Source of the DNA: Thermococcus sp. 21S7
GTDB lineage: Archaea > Methanobacteriota_B > Thermococci > Thermococcales > Thermococcaceae
NCBI RefSeq assembly: GCF_012027615.1
Contig: NZ_SNUT01000008.1
Coordinates: forward strand, 1-64,000
Reading direction: 5' to 3'
DNA: 64,000 bases
Under the pieces are notes generated by a model that was given only the letters and a program-made list of their open reading frames with translations, was not told where the DNA came from and searched no databases. The translations under genes and the position numbers were made by a program. Positions 49,746-57,939 of the stretch are shown here, piece after piece (positions within the stretch are counted from its first letter, which is position 1; each line of letters starts with the position of its first letter).

Positions 49746-50144
49746 ATGAAGCTTATCATCAAGCCGAACAAGGGCTTCGGGAAAATCGAGGTCGAGATAA
49801 ACGAAGAACTGTGGGGGGAGATAGAGCGTCTCGGCGAGAGATACGGCGTTTCTCCTGAGAGGGTCATAGAGATTGCCCTCGCCGGGGAGTTCAAGGAGCC
49901 CAAAGGCGATCTTGGGGAGCTTGAGAGGAAGGTGAGAGAGCTTGAGGAAAAAACATGGGAGCTTGAGAAGGAGTACGCCCCGCTCCGCTTCAAGGCCTAC
50001 GGCCTGAGCGAGGACAACAAGATACTCGCCATCGAGCTCTCGGGCCTAATAGCCGAGAACAGCCAGCTTAAGAGGTTTCTGAGAATGAAGCCCGAGCGCA
50101 ACGTCGAGCTGAGAAAGCTTATATCCTACTACCTCCAAGGTTGA
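49746..50144 (+). CDS. Ribbon-helix-helix-like protein with coiled coil, 132 aa
   Basis: A 132-residue protein. Residues 1-50 (MKLIIKPNKGFGKIEVEINEELWGEIERLGERYGVSPERVIEIAL) look like an N-terminal strand and two helices of the ribbon-helix-helix kind; the rest is coiled coil (ELERKVRELEEKTWELEKEY) and a helical end. The ATG at 49746 has GGAGTG eight bases upstream; a GTG at 49737 is an alternative. It directly follows the coiled-coil gene, so glycosylase and the two coiled-coil proteins form one operon. A DNA-binding role is inferred only from the fold pattern. Confidence 0.58.
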   Translation: MKLIIKPNKGFGKIEVEINEELWGEIERLGERYGVSPERVIEIALAGEFKEPKGDLGELERKVRELEEKTWELEKEYAPLRFKAYGLSEDNKILAIELSGLIAENSQLKRFLRMKPERNVELRKLISYYLQG

Positions 50145-50148
50145 ACCG

Positions 50149-50201
50149 CGGATGATGACAGCGAATTGCGCGGATCGGTGAAGAGCAACGCTATCTGACG
50201 C
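50149..50201 (+). ncRNA. Probable C/D box guide sRNA
   Basis: Between the coiled-coil operon and nob1 the elements line up as in archaeal C/D sRNAs: C box ATGATGA (50152-50158), 12-nt guide, D' box CGGA (50171-50174), 3-nt spacer, C' box GTGAAGA (50178-50184), 10-nt guide, D box CTGA (50195-50198). The two guides would direct 2'-O-methylation of rRNA or tRNA. A CTTATAT box at about 50118-50124 is at promoter distance from 50149. D' and C' are imperfect, as often seen. Targets were not searched. Confidence 0.65.
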
Positions 50202-50263
50202 CGTCCCGGGCGGGCAGTGACGATTCCAAGACGGGCTGAACCGCTCCGCGGTTGTGACGTACC

Positions 50264-50767
50264 CTATGAGCGCCGAGCCCGTCCGGGGCGTTTTCTCCGG
50301 CGCTTCTTTGGCAGCAGCCTCACGGGACTGCCGCAGTCGGGGCAGATTCCCTCCGGCGGCATCTCGGAAAACTTCTTCCCGCAGCCGATGCAGACGTAGT
50401 TCCAGCGGATGACTCGCTTTATCCCGCGCTTCAGGGTTCTGAACTCTATCCCTAGGGTTTTCGCTATGTTCTGCAGGTTGTAGTCGTCGGTGAAGAGAAC
50501 CCCCCCGAGCTCGTACGCGAGGGCGAGAACCTCAAGGTCTGCCTCGCTGAGTTCGTTTAACTCGCCCGTCTTTCTGGCCGCTTCCCTTACAGCCTCAAGG
50601 CTCTCCCGAGATGGGGACAGAACCCTCACCTTTCCGGCGCTTATCAGCCCCTCTAAGAAAAGCCTCGACTCGGGGTCTTTCACCTCATCGACGACCTTCG
50701 GCGTCGTAACGCCTTCCACCTCGAACCCCTGAATGAAGACCGCCGCATCGATGACCTGAACCTTCAT
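50264..50767 (-). CDS. nob1: rRNA maturation endonuclease Nob1
   Basis: A 167-residue protein: PIN domain with Asp7 (VIDAAVFI), Glu and the FTDDYNLQ motif near residue 93, then a zinc ribbon (CIGCGKKF...CPDCG, about 125-146) and a basic tail ([14 protein letters not shown]). Nob1 cleaves the 3' end of 16S pre-rRNA. The ATG at 50767 starts the canonical [11 protein letters not shown]. The PIN plus zinc ribbon order separates it from VapC toxins. Confidence 0.93.
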   Translation of the reverse strand: MKVQVIDAAVFIQGFEVEGVTTPKVVDEVKDPESRLFLEGLISAGKVRVLSPSRESLEAVREAARKTGELNELSEADLEVLALAYELGGVLFTDDYNLQNIAKTLGIEFRTLKRGIKRVIRWNYVCIGCGKKFSEMPPEGICPDCGSPVRLLPKKRRRKRPGRARRS

Positions 50768-50826
50768 GGCCTAAACTCGGAGAAACCCTTTTTTAGATTT
50801 CCGTCGAAATGAAGCCGGTGGTGCGG

Positions 50827-51594
50827 ATGAAGGTTGACCTGAACTCGGACCTCGGCGAGAGCTTCGGGAGGTACAAGCTCGGCCTCGACGAGGAGGTCAT
50901 GAACTACATTACGAGCGCCAACGTTGCAACGGGCTGGCACGCCGGTGACCCGATGGTCATGAGAAGGACGGTCAGGCTCGCGAAGGAGAAGGGCGTTGCC
51001 GTCGGGGTGCACCCCGGCTACCCGGACCTTCTCGGCTTCGGAAGGAGGTACATGAAGCTCTCACCCGAGGAAGCTCGCAACTACATCCTCTATCAGATCG
51101 GCGCCCTCTACGCCTTCACGAGGGCGGAAGGAATCGAGCTCCAGCACGTCAAGCCGCACGGGGCACTTTACAACGCCCTCGTTAAAGAGGAAGAGCTCGC
51201 GAGAGCTGTGATAGAGGGAATAGCGGACTTCGATAGGAACCTGATATTCGTGGCCCTCTCCGGCTCAAGACCTGCAGAGATAGCGGAGGAGATGGGGGTT
51301 AAGGTAGCCCACGAGGTCTTCGCGGACCGCGCGTACAACCCCGACGGAACGCTCGTCCCGCGCTCGAAGCCCGGAGCGGTTATCCACGAGGTGGAGGAGA
51401 TAGCGGAGCGCGTGGTCTCGATGGTCAAGGACGGTGGAGTCAGGGCAATAAACGGGGAATGGGTCGAGCTTAGAGCAGATACAATCTGCGTCCACGGTGA
51501 CAACCCAAGGGCGGTTGAACTCGCGGCGAGGATAAGGAGGGTCCTTGAGGAGGAGGGCGTTAGGGTAGTGCCGATGAGGGAAGTCGTGCGGTGA
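50827..51594 (+). CDS. pxpA: 5-oxoprolinase subunit A (LamB/YcsF family)
   Basis: A 255-residue LamB/YcsF-family protein: [19 protein letters not shown], the [21 protein letters not shown] metal-site region, [13 protein letters not shown], and a [12 protein letters not shown] motif. PxpA works with PxpB and PxpC to hydrolyse 5-oxoproline, a spontaneous product of glutamine/glutamate at high temperature, to glutamate with ATP. The ATG at 50827 follows GGTGGTG; an ATG at 50809 is possible. Its stop lies 4 bp before pxpB. Confidence 0.92.
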   Translation: MKVDLNSDLGESFGRYKLGLDEEVMNYITSANVATGWHAGDPMVMRRTVRLAKEKGVAVGVHPGYPDLLGFGRRYMKLSPEEARNYILYQIGALYAFTRAEGIELQHVKPHGALYNALVKEEELARAVIEGIADFDRNLIFVALSGSRPAEIAEEMGVKVAHEVFADRAYNPDGTLVPRSKPGAVIHEVEEIAERVVSMVKDGGVRAINGEWVELRADTICVHGDNPRAVELAARIRRVLEEEGVRVVPMREVVR

Positions 51595-51598
51595 GACC

Positions 51599-52294
51599 AT
51601 GCAACCAACGATAAAACCCGCCGGCGATTCAGCGCTGCTCGTGTCCTTCGGCGAGGTCATCGACGAGGAAGTAAACGCCAGAGTCCATGCCATTGCCGAT
51701 GCAGTGGAGAGGGCTGACTTTGAATGGCTCGTTGAGGTGGTGCCGGCTTACTCGACGGTCTACGTCTTCTACGACCCCATCAAGGCGAGCTTCAGCGAGG
51801 TGAAGGCAGCCATTGAGCCCCTCCTTCAGGTTCCGCCGGAATCCTTCAAGGGGAAGCTCGTCGAGATACCCGTAGTTTACGGCGGCCGGTACAGCCCGGA
51901 TATCGGCTTTGTGGCGGACCACAACGGCCTGGCCGTCGATGACGTTATCGAGATACATTCCAAGCCGACCTACCGCGTCTACTTCCTCGGCTTTCTGCCG
52001 GGCTTCGCATACCTCGGAGGCATGGACGAGCGTATAGCGACACCCCGCCTTGAGAAGCCCAGACTGAAGGTTCCCGCCGGCTCCGTTGGAATAGCGGGGA
52101 AGCAGACCGGCATCTATCCCCTCGAAAGCCCCGGCGGCTGGAGGCTCATTGGAAGGACTCCGCTCAGACTGTTCAACCCTGAGAGGGAACCCCCGACCCT
52201 TCTAAGGCCCGGTGACATGGTGAGGTTCGTCCCAATCGACGAGTCCGAGTTCCGGGAGCTCTACGAGGCCGAATGGGGGAATGGAGATGATTGA
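51599..52294 (+). CDS. pxpB: 5-oxoprolinase subunit B (KipI family)
   Basis: A 231-residue KipI-family subunit: IKPAGDSALLVSFGE at the start, FLGFLPGFAYLGGMD near residue 125, and RLEKPRLKVPAGSVGIAGKQTGIYP, the cyclophilin-like carboxyltransferase core. With PxpC it forms the ATP-dependent part of 5-oxoprolinase. The ATG at 51599 follows GGTGAG. It overlaps pxpC by 8 bp. Confidence 0.92.
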   Translation: MQPTIKPAGDSALLVSFGEVIDEEVNARVHAIADAVERADFEWLVEVVPAYSTVYVFYDPIKASFSEVKAAIEPLLQVPPESFKGKLVEIPVVYGGRYSPDIGFVADHNGLAVDDVIEIHSKPTYRVYFLGFLPGFAYLGGMDERIATPRLEKPRLKVPAGSVGIAGKQTGIYPLESPGGWRLIGRTPLRLFNPEREPPTLLRPGDMVRFVPIDESEFRELYEAEWGNGDD

Positions 52295-53291
52295 GCTCCT
52301 CAACGTTCCTTCACTCCTCACCGTTCAGGACTCCGGCAGGAGGGGCTACCGAAAGCTCGGTGTCCCTGTTTCCGGCTTCATGGATGATTACTCCGCGAGG
52401 ATAGCGAACTACCTCGTCGGAAACCCCGGTGACGCGCCCCTCCTTGAGTTCCTCCTCGCCGGCCCAACGCTCAGGTTCAACGCTTCCTGCGTTTTTGCTG
52501 TTGCTGGGGACGTTGACGTGAAGCTCAACGGCACCCCCGTAGAACCCTGGATGAGCCACTGGGCAAAGAGGGGGGATATCCTTGAGGTTGGCGCATTGAA
52601 AAGTGGGCTCTACGGTTACATAGCCTTCGCTGGAGGGATAAAGTGTGAGCCGCTCCTCGGGAGTTGCTCGGCCTATCCCAAGGCCGGGCTTGGAAGGCCG
52701 CTGAAGGCCGGGGATGTTCTGAACATCGGCTACGCGATACTGACCGGGAAGGATGGGAGATACCTCCCTCCGGAACTGAGGCCGGACTATTCAGCGAAAG
52801 AAAAGACCGTTCGCGTTGTTCTCGGCCCCAACCTCGACCACTTCACCGGGGAGGGGATAGAGACCTTCCTGAGCGAGTCCTACACCGTAACTCCCGAGTC
52901 CGACAGGATGGGCTACCGTCTCGATGGAAAGGCCATAGAGCACTCGGAGAAGGGCGCAGGGATAGTGACGGACGCCATACCGACAGGCTCGATTCAGGTT
53001 CCGGCCAACGGAAAGCCAATAGTGATGCTCCGCGACGCCCAGACGACCGGTGGCTACGCGAAGATAGCCGTCGTTTCAACGGCGGACCTCCCCCTAGTTG
53101 CACAGAGCCGGCCGGGGGAGAGGCTGAGGTTTGAGGCGGTGAGCGTCGACGAAGCCCGGGAGCTGCTGATTAAGCGCGAGAGAACCCTGATGGCAATCAG
53201 GGACTTCCTCGACGGTAAGATGCGCGCCTACAGGATAAGAACAGGGGAAGAAGAGATGATTGCGTTCACAAAAGTGGAAGGAGGAGGTTAG
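52287..53291 (+). CDS. pxpC: 5-oxoprolinase subunit C (KipA family)
   Basis: A 334-residue KipA-family subunit: [26 protein letters not shown] at the start, then a carboxyltransferase-like core with [19 protein letters not shown] near residue 130 and [28 protein letters not shown] near 230. The last two stretches are family hallmarks. I chose the ATG at 52287, seven bases after GGGGG; an ATG two codons earlier is possible. The 3' end overlaps the convergent UPF0179 gene by 4 bp. Confidence 0.92.
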   Translation: MIELLNVPSLLTVQDSGRRGYRKLGVPVSGFMDDYSARIANYLVGNPGDAPLLEFLLAGPTLRFNASCVFAVAGDVDVKLNGTPVEPWMSHWAKRGDILEVGALKSGLYGYIAFAGGIKCEPLLGSCSAYPKAGLGRPLKAGDVLNIGYAILTGKDGRYLPPELRPDYSAKEKTVRVVLGPNLDHFTGEGIETFLSESYTVTPESDRMGYRLDGKAIEHSEKGAGIVTDAIPTGSIQVPANGKPIVMLRDAQTTGGYAKIAVVSTADLPLVAQSRPGERLRFEAVSVDEARELLIKRERTLMAIRDFLDGKMRAYRIRTGEEEMIAFTKVEGGG

Positions 53292-53722
53292 TCCTTCTTG
53301 CGCATGACCTTGACGACCTTGTAGGTCTTGCCGTCGCACTCGACGTCGTCGAGGATTTCTATTATCTTCACGTGGTCGCCCTCGAAGAGGCCCTCGGGCC
53401 TGAAGAGGTCGGCCTTTTCCTTGTCGCTGCAGTCCGCGAAGTGGAGCTTTATCACCGAGCCCGCTATGGCCAGCCTCGGCTCTATCGCGACCTCGATGCT
53501 CGGCTCGACGACTTCAACAACCCTAACCTTGCCCTCGTGAAGCGGACAGGAGTGTGAGGGCATGCTCCTTACCCGGAGGATTTTGTACCTCCTGCCGGGT
53601 TCGAGGTTTCCGACGCAGACTCCTGCGAGCTTGCACGTCTTGCACGGTTCTGCCGGGCCGTAATATATGAATTCAACCCCTGGTCTTGCCAGCTTTTCCC
53701 CAACTAACGTGATTATTGCCAT
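53288..53722 (-). CDS. UPF0179 family Cys-rich protein
   Basis: A 144-residue protein of the UPF0179 family: [36 protein letters not shown], then [14 protein letters not shown] and HFADCSDKE. Four Cys in the first half ([10 protein letters not shown] with HSC) could hold a zinc or an iron-sulfur cluster. The function is unknown, with archaeal distribution. The ATG at 53722 has GGAGGTG eight bases upstream. Confidence 0.85.
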   Translation of the reverse strand: MAIITLVGEKLARPGVEFIYYGPAEPCKTCKLAGVCVGNLEPGRRYKILRVRSMPSHSCPLHEGKVRVVEVVEPSIEVAIEPRLAIAGSVIKLHFADCSDKEKADLFRPEGLFEGDHVKIIEILDDVECDGKTYKVVKVMRKKD

Positions 53723-53755
53723 TCCAAACACCTCCGTTTTGTGAAGCGGTGATCT

Positions 53756-54796
53756 TCAGATGACTCCTGTGATTTTAGCGGCCTTCTCGGCTGCCTCTCG
53801 CGTGAGACCGTCCTTCCCGAGGATCGTATACCTCTCGGGCCTTATCGTGTGGGCAATCGTGAGGGCCTCGATTATGTACTCCGGGTCGATCCCAAGTTCG
53901 TATGCGTTAGTTGGCGCCCCGACCTTCTTTAAGGTTTCCCTAATTCTCTCCCACTTTAGGCCGTGGAGGTAGGCCATTATTATCGCCCCAACGCCGACCT
54001 GCTCGCCGTGCAGGGCCGGTTTCGGTGCTATGGCATCGAGCGCGTGGCTGAAGAGGTGCTCCGCGCCGCTCGCTGGCCTTGAAGAGCCGGCTATGCTCAT
54101 GGCCACGCCGCACGAGATGAGGCCCTTCACAACCTTTCTCACGCTCTCCTCGTTGCCCAGCCTTATTATGTCGGCGTTCTTTATCACCATCTTGGCGCTC
54201 ATCAGACTCAGCGAAGCCGCGTACTCGCTGTAGTACTCGCCCTTTATCCTGTGGGCCAGCTGCCAGTCCTTTACAGCGGTCAGGTTGCTTATCATGTCGC
54301 CCACTCCAGCGGCTAGGTAGCGGTAGGGGGCGGTTTTGATGACCCTGACGTCGGCTATCACCGCCACGGGCGGCACGGCCTTGACGGAGGTCTTGGTTCC
54401 GAGGTCTTTGATGGATGCATTTGCACTCGCTATGCCGTCGTGGGAAGCGGTTGTCGGAAAGCTTATGAATGGAATCCCCGCTTTGAAAGAGGCGAGCTTG
54501 GCGACGTCGATTATACTTCCGCCGCCGACGGCTATGAGCCAGTCAATGTTATCGTCCCTGATTTTAGCAAGGGTTCTCTCAACCTCCTCCATGCTGGCCT
54601 CTCGAAGTACCAGCGCGTTTACATCAAACGATTCCCTGAGGCTCTCTTCGATGTCCCTTCCGGCTATCTTCTTGGTCTTTGGTCCGTAGAGCACTAGAGC
54701 CCTCTCGCCGAGGCCGAGCCTCCTCGCAACGTTAACAGCCTCCCCCTTGAGATCCTCGCCGAGCAAAACCTCCCGCGGGAGCTGCATCAGGTGCAC
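53756..54796 (-). CDS. egsA: sn-glycerol-1-phosphate dehydrogenase
   Basis: A 346-residue enzyme of the Fe-ADH/glycerol dehydrogenase superfamily with EgsA marks: GGGSIIDVAKLASFKAGIPFISFPTTASHDGIAS near residue 85, and metal ligands in VGDMISN, SGAEHLFSHALD and PALHGEQVGVG. It makes sn-glycerol-1-phosphate from DHAP, which defines archaeal membrane lipids. I chose the GTG at 54796 because GGTGAGGG lies five bases before it; the frame starts four codons earlier. It is divergent from the DUF63 operon. Confidence 0.93.
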   Translation of the reverse strand: MHLMQLPREVLLGEDLKGEAVNVARRLGLGERALVLYGPKTKKIAGRDIEESLRESFDVNALVLREASMEEVERTLAKIRDDNIDWLIAVGGGSIIDVAKLASFKAGIPFISFPTTASHDGIASANASIKDLGTKTSVKAVPPVAVIADVRVIKTAPYRYLAAGVGDMISNLTAVKDWQLAHRIKGEYYSEYAASLSLMSAKMVIKNADIIRLGNEESVRKVVKGLISCGVAMSIAGSSRPASGAEHLFSHALDAIAPKPALHGEQVGVGAIIMAYLHGLKWERIRETLKKVGAPTNAYELGIDPEYIIEALTIAHTIRPERYTILGKDGLTREAAEKAAKITGVI

Positions 54797-54869
54797 TTTT
54801 TCCCTCACCGCTTAACCATAGGGTGGGAAAAGCTTTAAGGCTATCGGAACAACGGTCTATGGTGGTCGA

Positions 54870-55679
54870 ATGGGGCTCTACGAGTTCTTTTACGAGTACT
54901 TCATCAGACCTATACAGGAGAATCAGGGTTACAACCTGGTGAACACGACTGTGTACGCCATAATCCTTGGAGTGGCGGTTCTTCTGCTCTACAGGATGCT
55001 CAAGCGGATGGGTGTAAAGGTTGACGACCGCTTCTTCAGGGCCCTCATTCCGTACATAATCCTCGGCCCGCTGATGAGGAGCATGACGGACGTCGGAATT
55101 CTGCCTAGAACCTACCTGACCGTCAGCCCCGGCGGCTACTTCGTCATAGCGGCCTTTGCGATAGCCTCTCTGTACGTCGTCTGGAGGAACTGCCCGGGTG
55201 AGAAGCTCTATTCCCTCTACCGGGACTTTGGATGGGTTCTGCTCGGCGGGCTCGTCTTCGTCCTGATAATAAACCTGGGGAAGGTTGACTTCAACCCCGG
55301 GGTCTTCAAATACTTCATCCCGGCGCTGATAATAGCCGAGGCCTTCATATGGCTCGTCTCGAAGAAGCTCGCCCTCGTTAGGGCTAACTCGCTCCTCTTC
55401 TACACCCATTTCTACGACGCGACAACAACGTTCGTTGGAATTCAGTTCCTTGGCTTCTGGGAGCAGCACGTCCTCGCGAGATGGCTGATGGATACCTTTG
55501 GAACGCCGGCGGTTATATACGCCGAGAAGTTTATTATACTGCTTCCAATCGTCTGGATACTGGACAGGGCCATGACGGAGGAGGACCAGGATTTAATAAA
55601 CTTCGTGAAGCTCACGATGTTCATCCTGGGTTTTGGCCCGGGAACGAGGAATCTGCTGATAATGCTGATGGGTGGTTGA
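54870..55679 (+). CDS. DUF63 family membrane protein
   Basis: A 269-residue membrane protein with about seven hydrophobic segments and the DUF63 hallmark FYTHFYDATTTFVGIQFLG near residue 172. The N-terminal part (MGLYEFFYEYFIRPIQENQGYNLVNTTVYAIILG) is also typical. Function unknown, found across Euryarchaeota. The ATG at 54870 follows GGTGGTCGA. The stop is followed at once by the IMPase start, so the two are in one operon. Confidence 0.87.
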   Translation: MGLYEFFYEYFIRPIQENQGYNLVNTTVYAIILGVAVLLLYRMLKRMGVKVDDRFFRALIPYIILGPLMRSMTDVGILPRTYLTVSPGGYFVIAAFAIASLYVVWRNCPGEKLYSLYRDFGWVLLGGLVFVLIINLGKVDFNPGVFKYFIPALIIAEAFIWLVSKKLALVRANSLLFYTHFYDATTTFVGIQFLGFWEQHVLARWLMDTFGTPAVIYAEKFIILLPIVWILDRAMTEEDQDLINFVKLTMFILGFGPGTRNLLIMLMGG

Positions 55680-55680
55680 T

Positions 55681-56448
55681 ATGATAAACTGGAACGAGAT
55701 AGCCCTCGAAACCGCGAGGGAGGTTGAGAAGGAAGTGATGCCCCTCTTCGGCACCCCAAAGGCCGGGGAGGAAATGGGAGAAAACGTCAGTGGGGACGTT
55801 ACCAAGTACGTTGACAAAGTGGCTGAGGACGTCGTTCTGAGCAGGCTCCAGCCGTTGGGGGTCAACATAGTCAGCGAGGAAATAGGCTTCATAGACAACG
55901 GGAGCGACTACACCGTCATCGTTGACCCGATAGACGGATCCTACAACTTCGCCGCTGGGATACCAATATTCGCCTTCAGCTTCGCTGTCTTCAGGAGAAA
56001 CGAACCCATCTACGGTGCGATATACGAGTTCGTGCCGAGGCACTTCTACGAGGCAGTACCGGGTGGGGGGGCCTATATGGACGGAAGGCCCATTAGGGTA
56101 AGAAAACCCGGGCGCGGGAAGGAAGCTTTGAGCTTCTACACGCGCGGCAGGTGTCTGGGATTAATAGAGCGGGTCAAGCGGGTTCGGGTCCTCGGGGCCA
56201 TAGCGGTTGAGCTGACCTACCTCGCCAAGGGGGCCCTCGACGGCGTATTGGACATAAGGAACTACGTGAGGACGACAGACATAGCCGCGGGTGTGCTTAT
56301 AGCCAAGGAAGCTGGAGCGATAGTCACCGACGAGACCGGTAGGGAGCTGGGGCTGAGGCTCGACGCGACCACCAAGACTAACGTCATAGCCGTTAACGAC
56401 CGCTACCTGCTGGATATAATCCTGGAGGAGCTGGAAAATGAGTCTTGA
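55681..56448 (+). CDS. Inositol-1-monophosphatase / fructose-1,6-bisphosphatase family enzyme
   Basis: A 255-residue IMPase-family phosphatase: VDKVAEDVVLSRLQPLGVNIVSEEIG metal motif, VIVDPIDGSYNFAAGIPIFAFS (catalytic Asp pair) near residue 80, and DIAAGVLIAKEAGAIVTDETG near 200. Archaeal members act on both inositol-1-phosphate and fructose-1,6-bisphosphate and may feed di-myo-inositol phosphate, a heat-protective solute of Thermococcales. The ATG at 55681 follows GGTGGTTG. It overlaps the rhomboid gene by 11 bp. Confidence 0.9.
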   Translation: MINWNEIALETAREVEKEVMPLFGTPKAGEEMGENVSGDVTKYVDKVAEDVVLSRLQPLGVNIVSEEIGFIDNGSDYTVIVDPIDGSYNFAAGIPIFAFSFAVFRRNEPIYGAIYEFVPRHFYEAVPGGGAYMDGRPIRVRKPGRGKEALSFYTRGRCLGLIERVKRVRVLGAIAVELTYLAKGALDGVLDIRNYVRTTDIAAGVLIAKEAGAIVTDETGRELGLRLDATTKTNVIAVNDRYLLDIILEELENES

Positions 56449-57052
56449 GGGCTACTTCCACCGCTACGGGAAGGCGACCTTCACCCTCTTCCTGATAAAC
56501 GTAGTGGTTTACGTCCTGGAGTCAATACTCAGCGGGAATCCCTTCAGCATAAGCATTGAAGTCTTGGCAAGGCTCGGCCAGTGGAACTACGCCGTTCTCA
56601 ACTACGGATGGTGGTGGCAGCTCCTCACAGCGATGTTCGTGCACGTGGGCATACTTCACATAGGCTTCAACATGTACTTCCTCCTGATGATGGGGAGACA
56701 GCTTGAGGGAATCCTTGGGCCAAAGAGACTCGTCATGGTCTATCTCGTCTCGGGCCTGGCAGGTAACCTGCTGACTCTCTTCCTGTTGCCTGCCAACTCG
56801 GTCAGTGCCGGCGCGAGCGGCTCGCTCTTTGGCATAGTTGGGGCGCTGATACTCATAACCGGCGTCGTCGGCGGCAACATGCAGGGGGCGTTAATAAACG
56901 CCTTTGTCCTCTTCCTGATAAACAGCCTCCTGCCGAGCGTCAACGTCTACGCCCACCTTGGCGGCCTCCTTGTGGGCATGGCGATAGGCTACTACTACGG
57001 CAAACGGATCAAAAGGCACCTGATGGCGAGGCTGTACGGCTACGGGTGGTAG
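56438..57052 (+). CDS. Rhomboid-family intramembrane serine protease
   Basis: A 204-residue membrane protein with six segments. HVGILHIGFNMYF near residue 70 carries the first conserved His/Asn; the catalytic Ser is in GASGSLFGIVGAL near 127 and the catalytic His in NVYAHLGGLLVGMAIGY near 170. The core of six helices without extra domains is the bacterial type. It likely cuts membrane proteins within the bilayer; substrates unknown. The 11-bp overlap with the IMPase gene couples its translation. T-runs at about 57062-57066, 57078-57083 and 57091-57096 follow it. Confidence 0.92.
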   Translation: MSLEGYFHRYGKATFTLFLINVVVYVLESILSGNPFSISIEVLARLGQWNYAVLNYGWWWQLLTAMFVHVGILHIGFNMYFLLMMGRQLEGILGPKRLVMVYLVSGLAGNLLTLFLLPANSVSAGASGSLFGIVGALILITGVVGGNMQGALINAFVLFLINSLLPSVNVYAHLGGLLVGMAIGYYYGKRIKRHLMARLYGYGW

Positions 57053-57209
57053 TCCTGCCTTCTTTTTCGCTATATATTTTTTGGAAGCCTTTTTTGGGAG
57101 TTAAACACTGTAAAACCTGCCGATTGAAGAGTGGATCATCTGAGAGGCAATGCCCTTGGAATTGCACCCCATCTTTCCGCCAGCGCTCAGCCTTTGAAAA
57201 GGCTGGCGA
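57053..57209 (+). other. Non-coding stretch after the rhomboid gene with T-runs and a hairpin
   Basis: No gene is visible. T-runs close to the rhomboid stop (57062-57096) look like terminators. CAGCCTTT (57188-57195) and AAAGGCTG (57198-57205) form an 8-bp hairpin; an alternative outer pairing CGCCAG/CTGGCG (57178-57183, 57203-57208) also exists. Confidence 0.5.
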
Positions 57210-57457
57210 AAAGTTTGTAGCTCCTGTGGAAGAACCCTAAAAGTTCCGATTTTCTTTTGGGAAGTTGCTGTGAATTAGGAAGCTCTTTTCAAAACTGCAA
57301 CTTTCGAGGGGTTTCTCTCCTCCGACGCCCTCTGGGCGTTCATTCAAAAGTAAACCCAGCTCAGAAAAGCGTCCTAAAGAAGCTTCGCTTGAGGAGTGGC
57401 AGTAGGCAAGGAAAATCAACTCCAAAATTGCACTTCAAAAAAGGAGCTACAACCTTT
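57210..57457. repeat. Imperfect inverted-repeat element beside tRNA-Met (possible MITE)
   Basis: AAAGTTTGTAGCTCCT (57210-57225) recurs in inverted form as AGGAGCTACAACCTTT (57442-57457), 15 of 16 bases matching. The two ends bound about 248 bp with no convincing gene. Further small inverted repeats lie inside, including ACGCCC/GGGCGT near 57326-57340. The layout suggests a miniature inverted-repeat element. It could also be a decayed integration remnant next to the tRNA. Confidence 0.4.
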
Positions 57458-57460
57458 GAT

Positions 57461-57484
57461 GAAACTTTGCGCAGACAAAGTTTC
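57461..57484. repeat. Perfect 9-bp hairpin abutting the tRNA-Met 3' end
   Basis: GAAACTTTG (57461-57469) and CAAAGTTTC (57476-57484) are perfect arms around a 6-base loop, 2 bp from the encoded CCA of the tRNA (minus strand 3' end at 57487). It may define the 3' end of the tRNA transcript or be part of an integrase site. Confidence 0.5.
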
Positions 57485-57486
57485 TG

Positions 57487-57594
57487 TGGTGCCGGGGCGG
57501 GGCTTTGAACCCCGGACCTCTCGGTTTCTCAGGCTCCCCCGAGGGGGAGCGGCCCTATGAGCCGAGCGCTCTGACCAGGCTAAGCTACCCCGGC
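57487..57594 (-). tRNA. Elongator tRNA-Met (CAT) with a 30-nt intron
   Basis: A cloverleaf on the minus strand: acceptor GCCGGGG/CCCCGGC, D arm GCTTAGCCTGGTCAGAGC, anticodon stem CTCGG/CCGAG with loop CTCATAA after splicing, variable AGGTC, T arm, discriminator A and encoded CCA. The intron (57526-57555) sits after position 37, the canonical place, and its ends can form the bulge-helix-bulge read by the splicing endonuclease. A G1-C72 pair and the anticodon stem differ from archaeal initiator tRNA, so it is the elongator. Confidence 0.93.
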
Positions 57595-57721
57595 ACTGCC
57601 CGAGCGCCCGGGTTATACCTCCCGGGGGGCATTTTTAAATCTTTCGATAGTTCCAGTGGCACGGACAGAAGGGTTCCGAAGGGGTCGATTATAAGAAACT
57701 CAGAAGAGGAAAAGGAGAGCT

Positions 57722-57925
57722 TCAAAGCATCTTGCCCTCTTCCTTCATCCTCACGAGCCTGGTTATGTAGCCGGCTATCCTGTTCCTGATGGTCTTGCTG
57801 GTGACGTTGGTGAGCTCCTCAACCTTTCTCTTGTTGTGCTCGAAATCGCTGGTGAACTCGTTCGGGTAGCGATCAAACAGCTCCCGGGCAACCCTCTTGA
57901 TGAACGTCTGCTTGATGTTTCCCAT
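57722..57925 (-). CDS. rps17e: 30S ribosomal protein S17e
   Basis: A 67-residue protein, complete for archaeal S17e: [21 protein letters not shown], then [20 protein letters not shown] and the [15 protein letters not shown] end. It binds the small ribosomal subunit. I chose the ATG at 57925; an ATG just before and a TTG at 57931 are possible. GGGGGG lies upstream as ribosome binding site. The region upstream on this strand holds the tnpB relic, so its promoter may lie inside former transposon sequence. Confidence 0.93.
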   Translation of the reverse strand: MGNIKQTFIKRVARELFDRYPNEFTSDFEHNKRKVEELTNVTSKTIRNRIAGYITRLVRMKEEGKML

Positions 57926-57939
57926 CATCAATCCCCCCG

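Noticed and set aside
50216-50262. Second C/D sRNA (GTGACGA, CTGA, GTGACGT) next to the first
   Set aside because: A final D box is missing, the C-like boxes deviate, and the segment runs up to the 3' end of nob1.
50264-50767. Nob1 considered as a second VapC toxin
   Set aside because: The C-terminal zinc ribbon, basic tail and absence of an antitoxin gene fit Nob1.
57487-57594. tRNA-Met considered as initiator
   Set aside because: The G1-C72 pair and the anticodon stem without the run of three G-C pairs mark an elongator tRNA.
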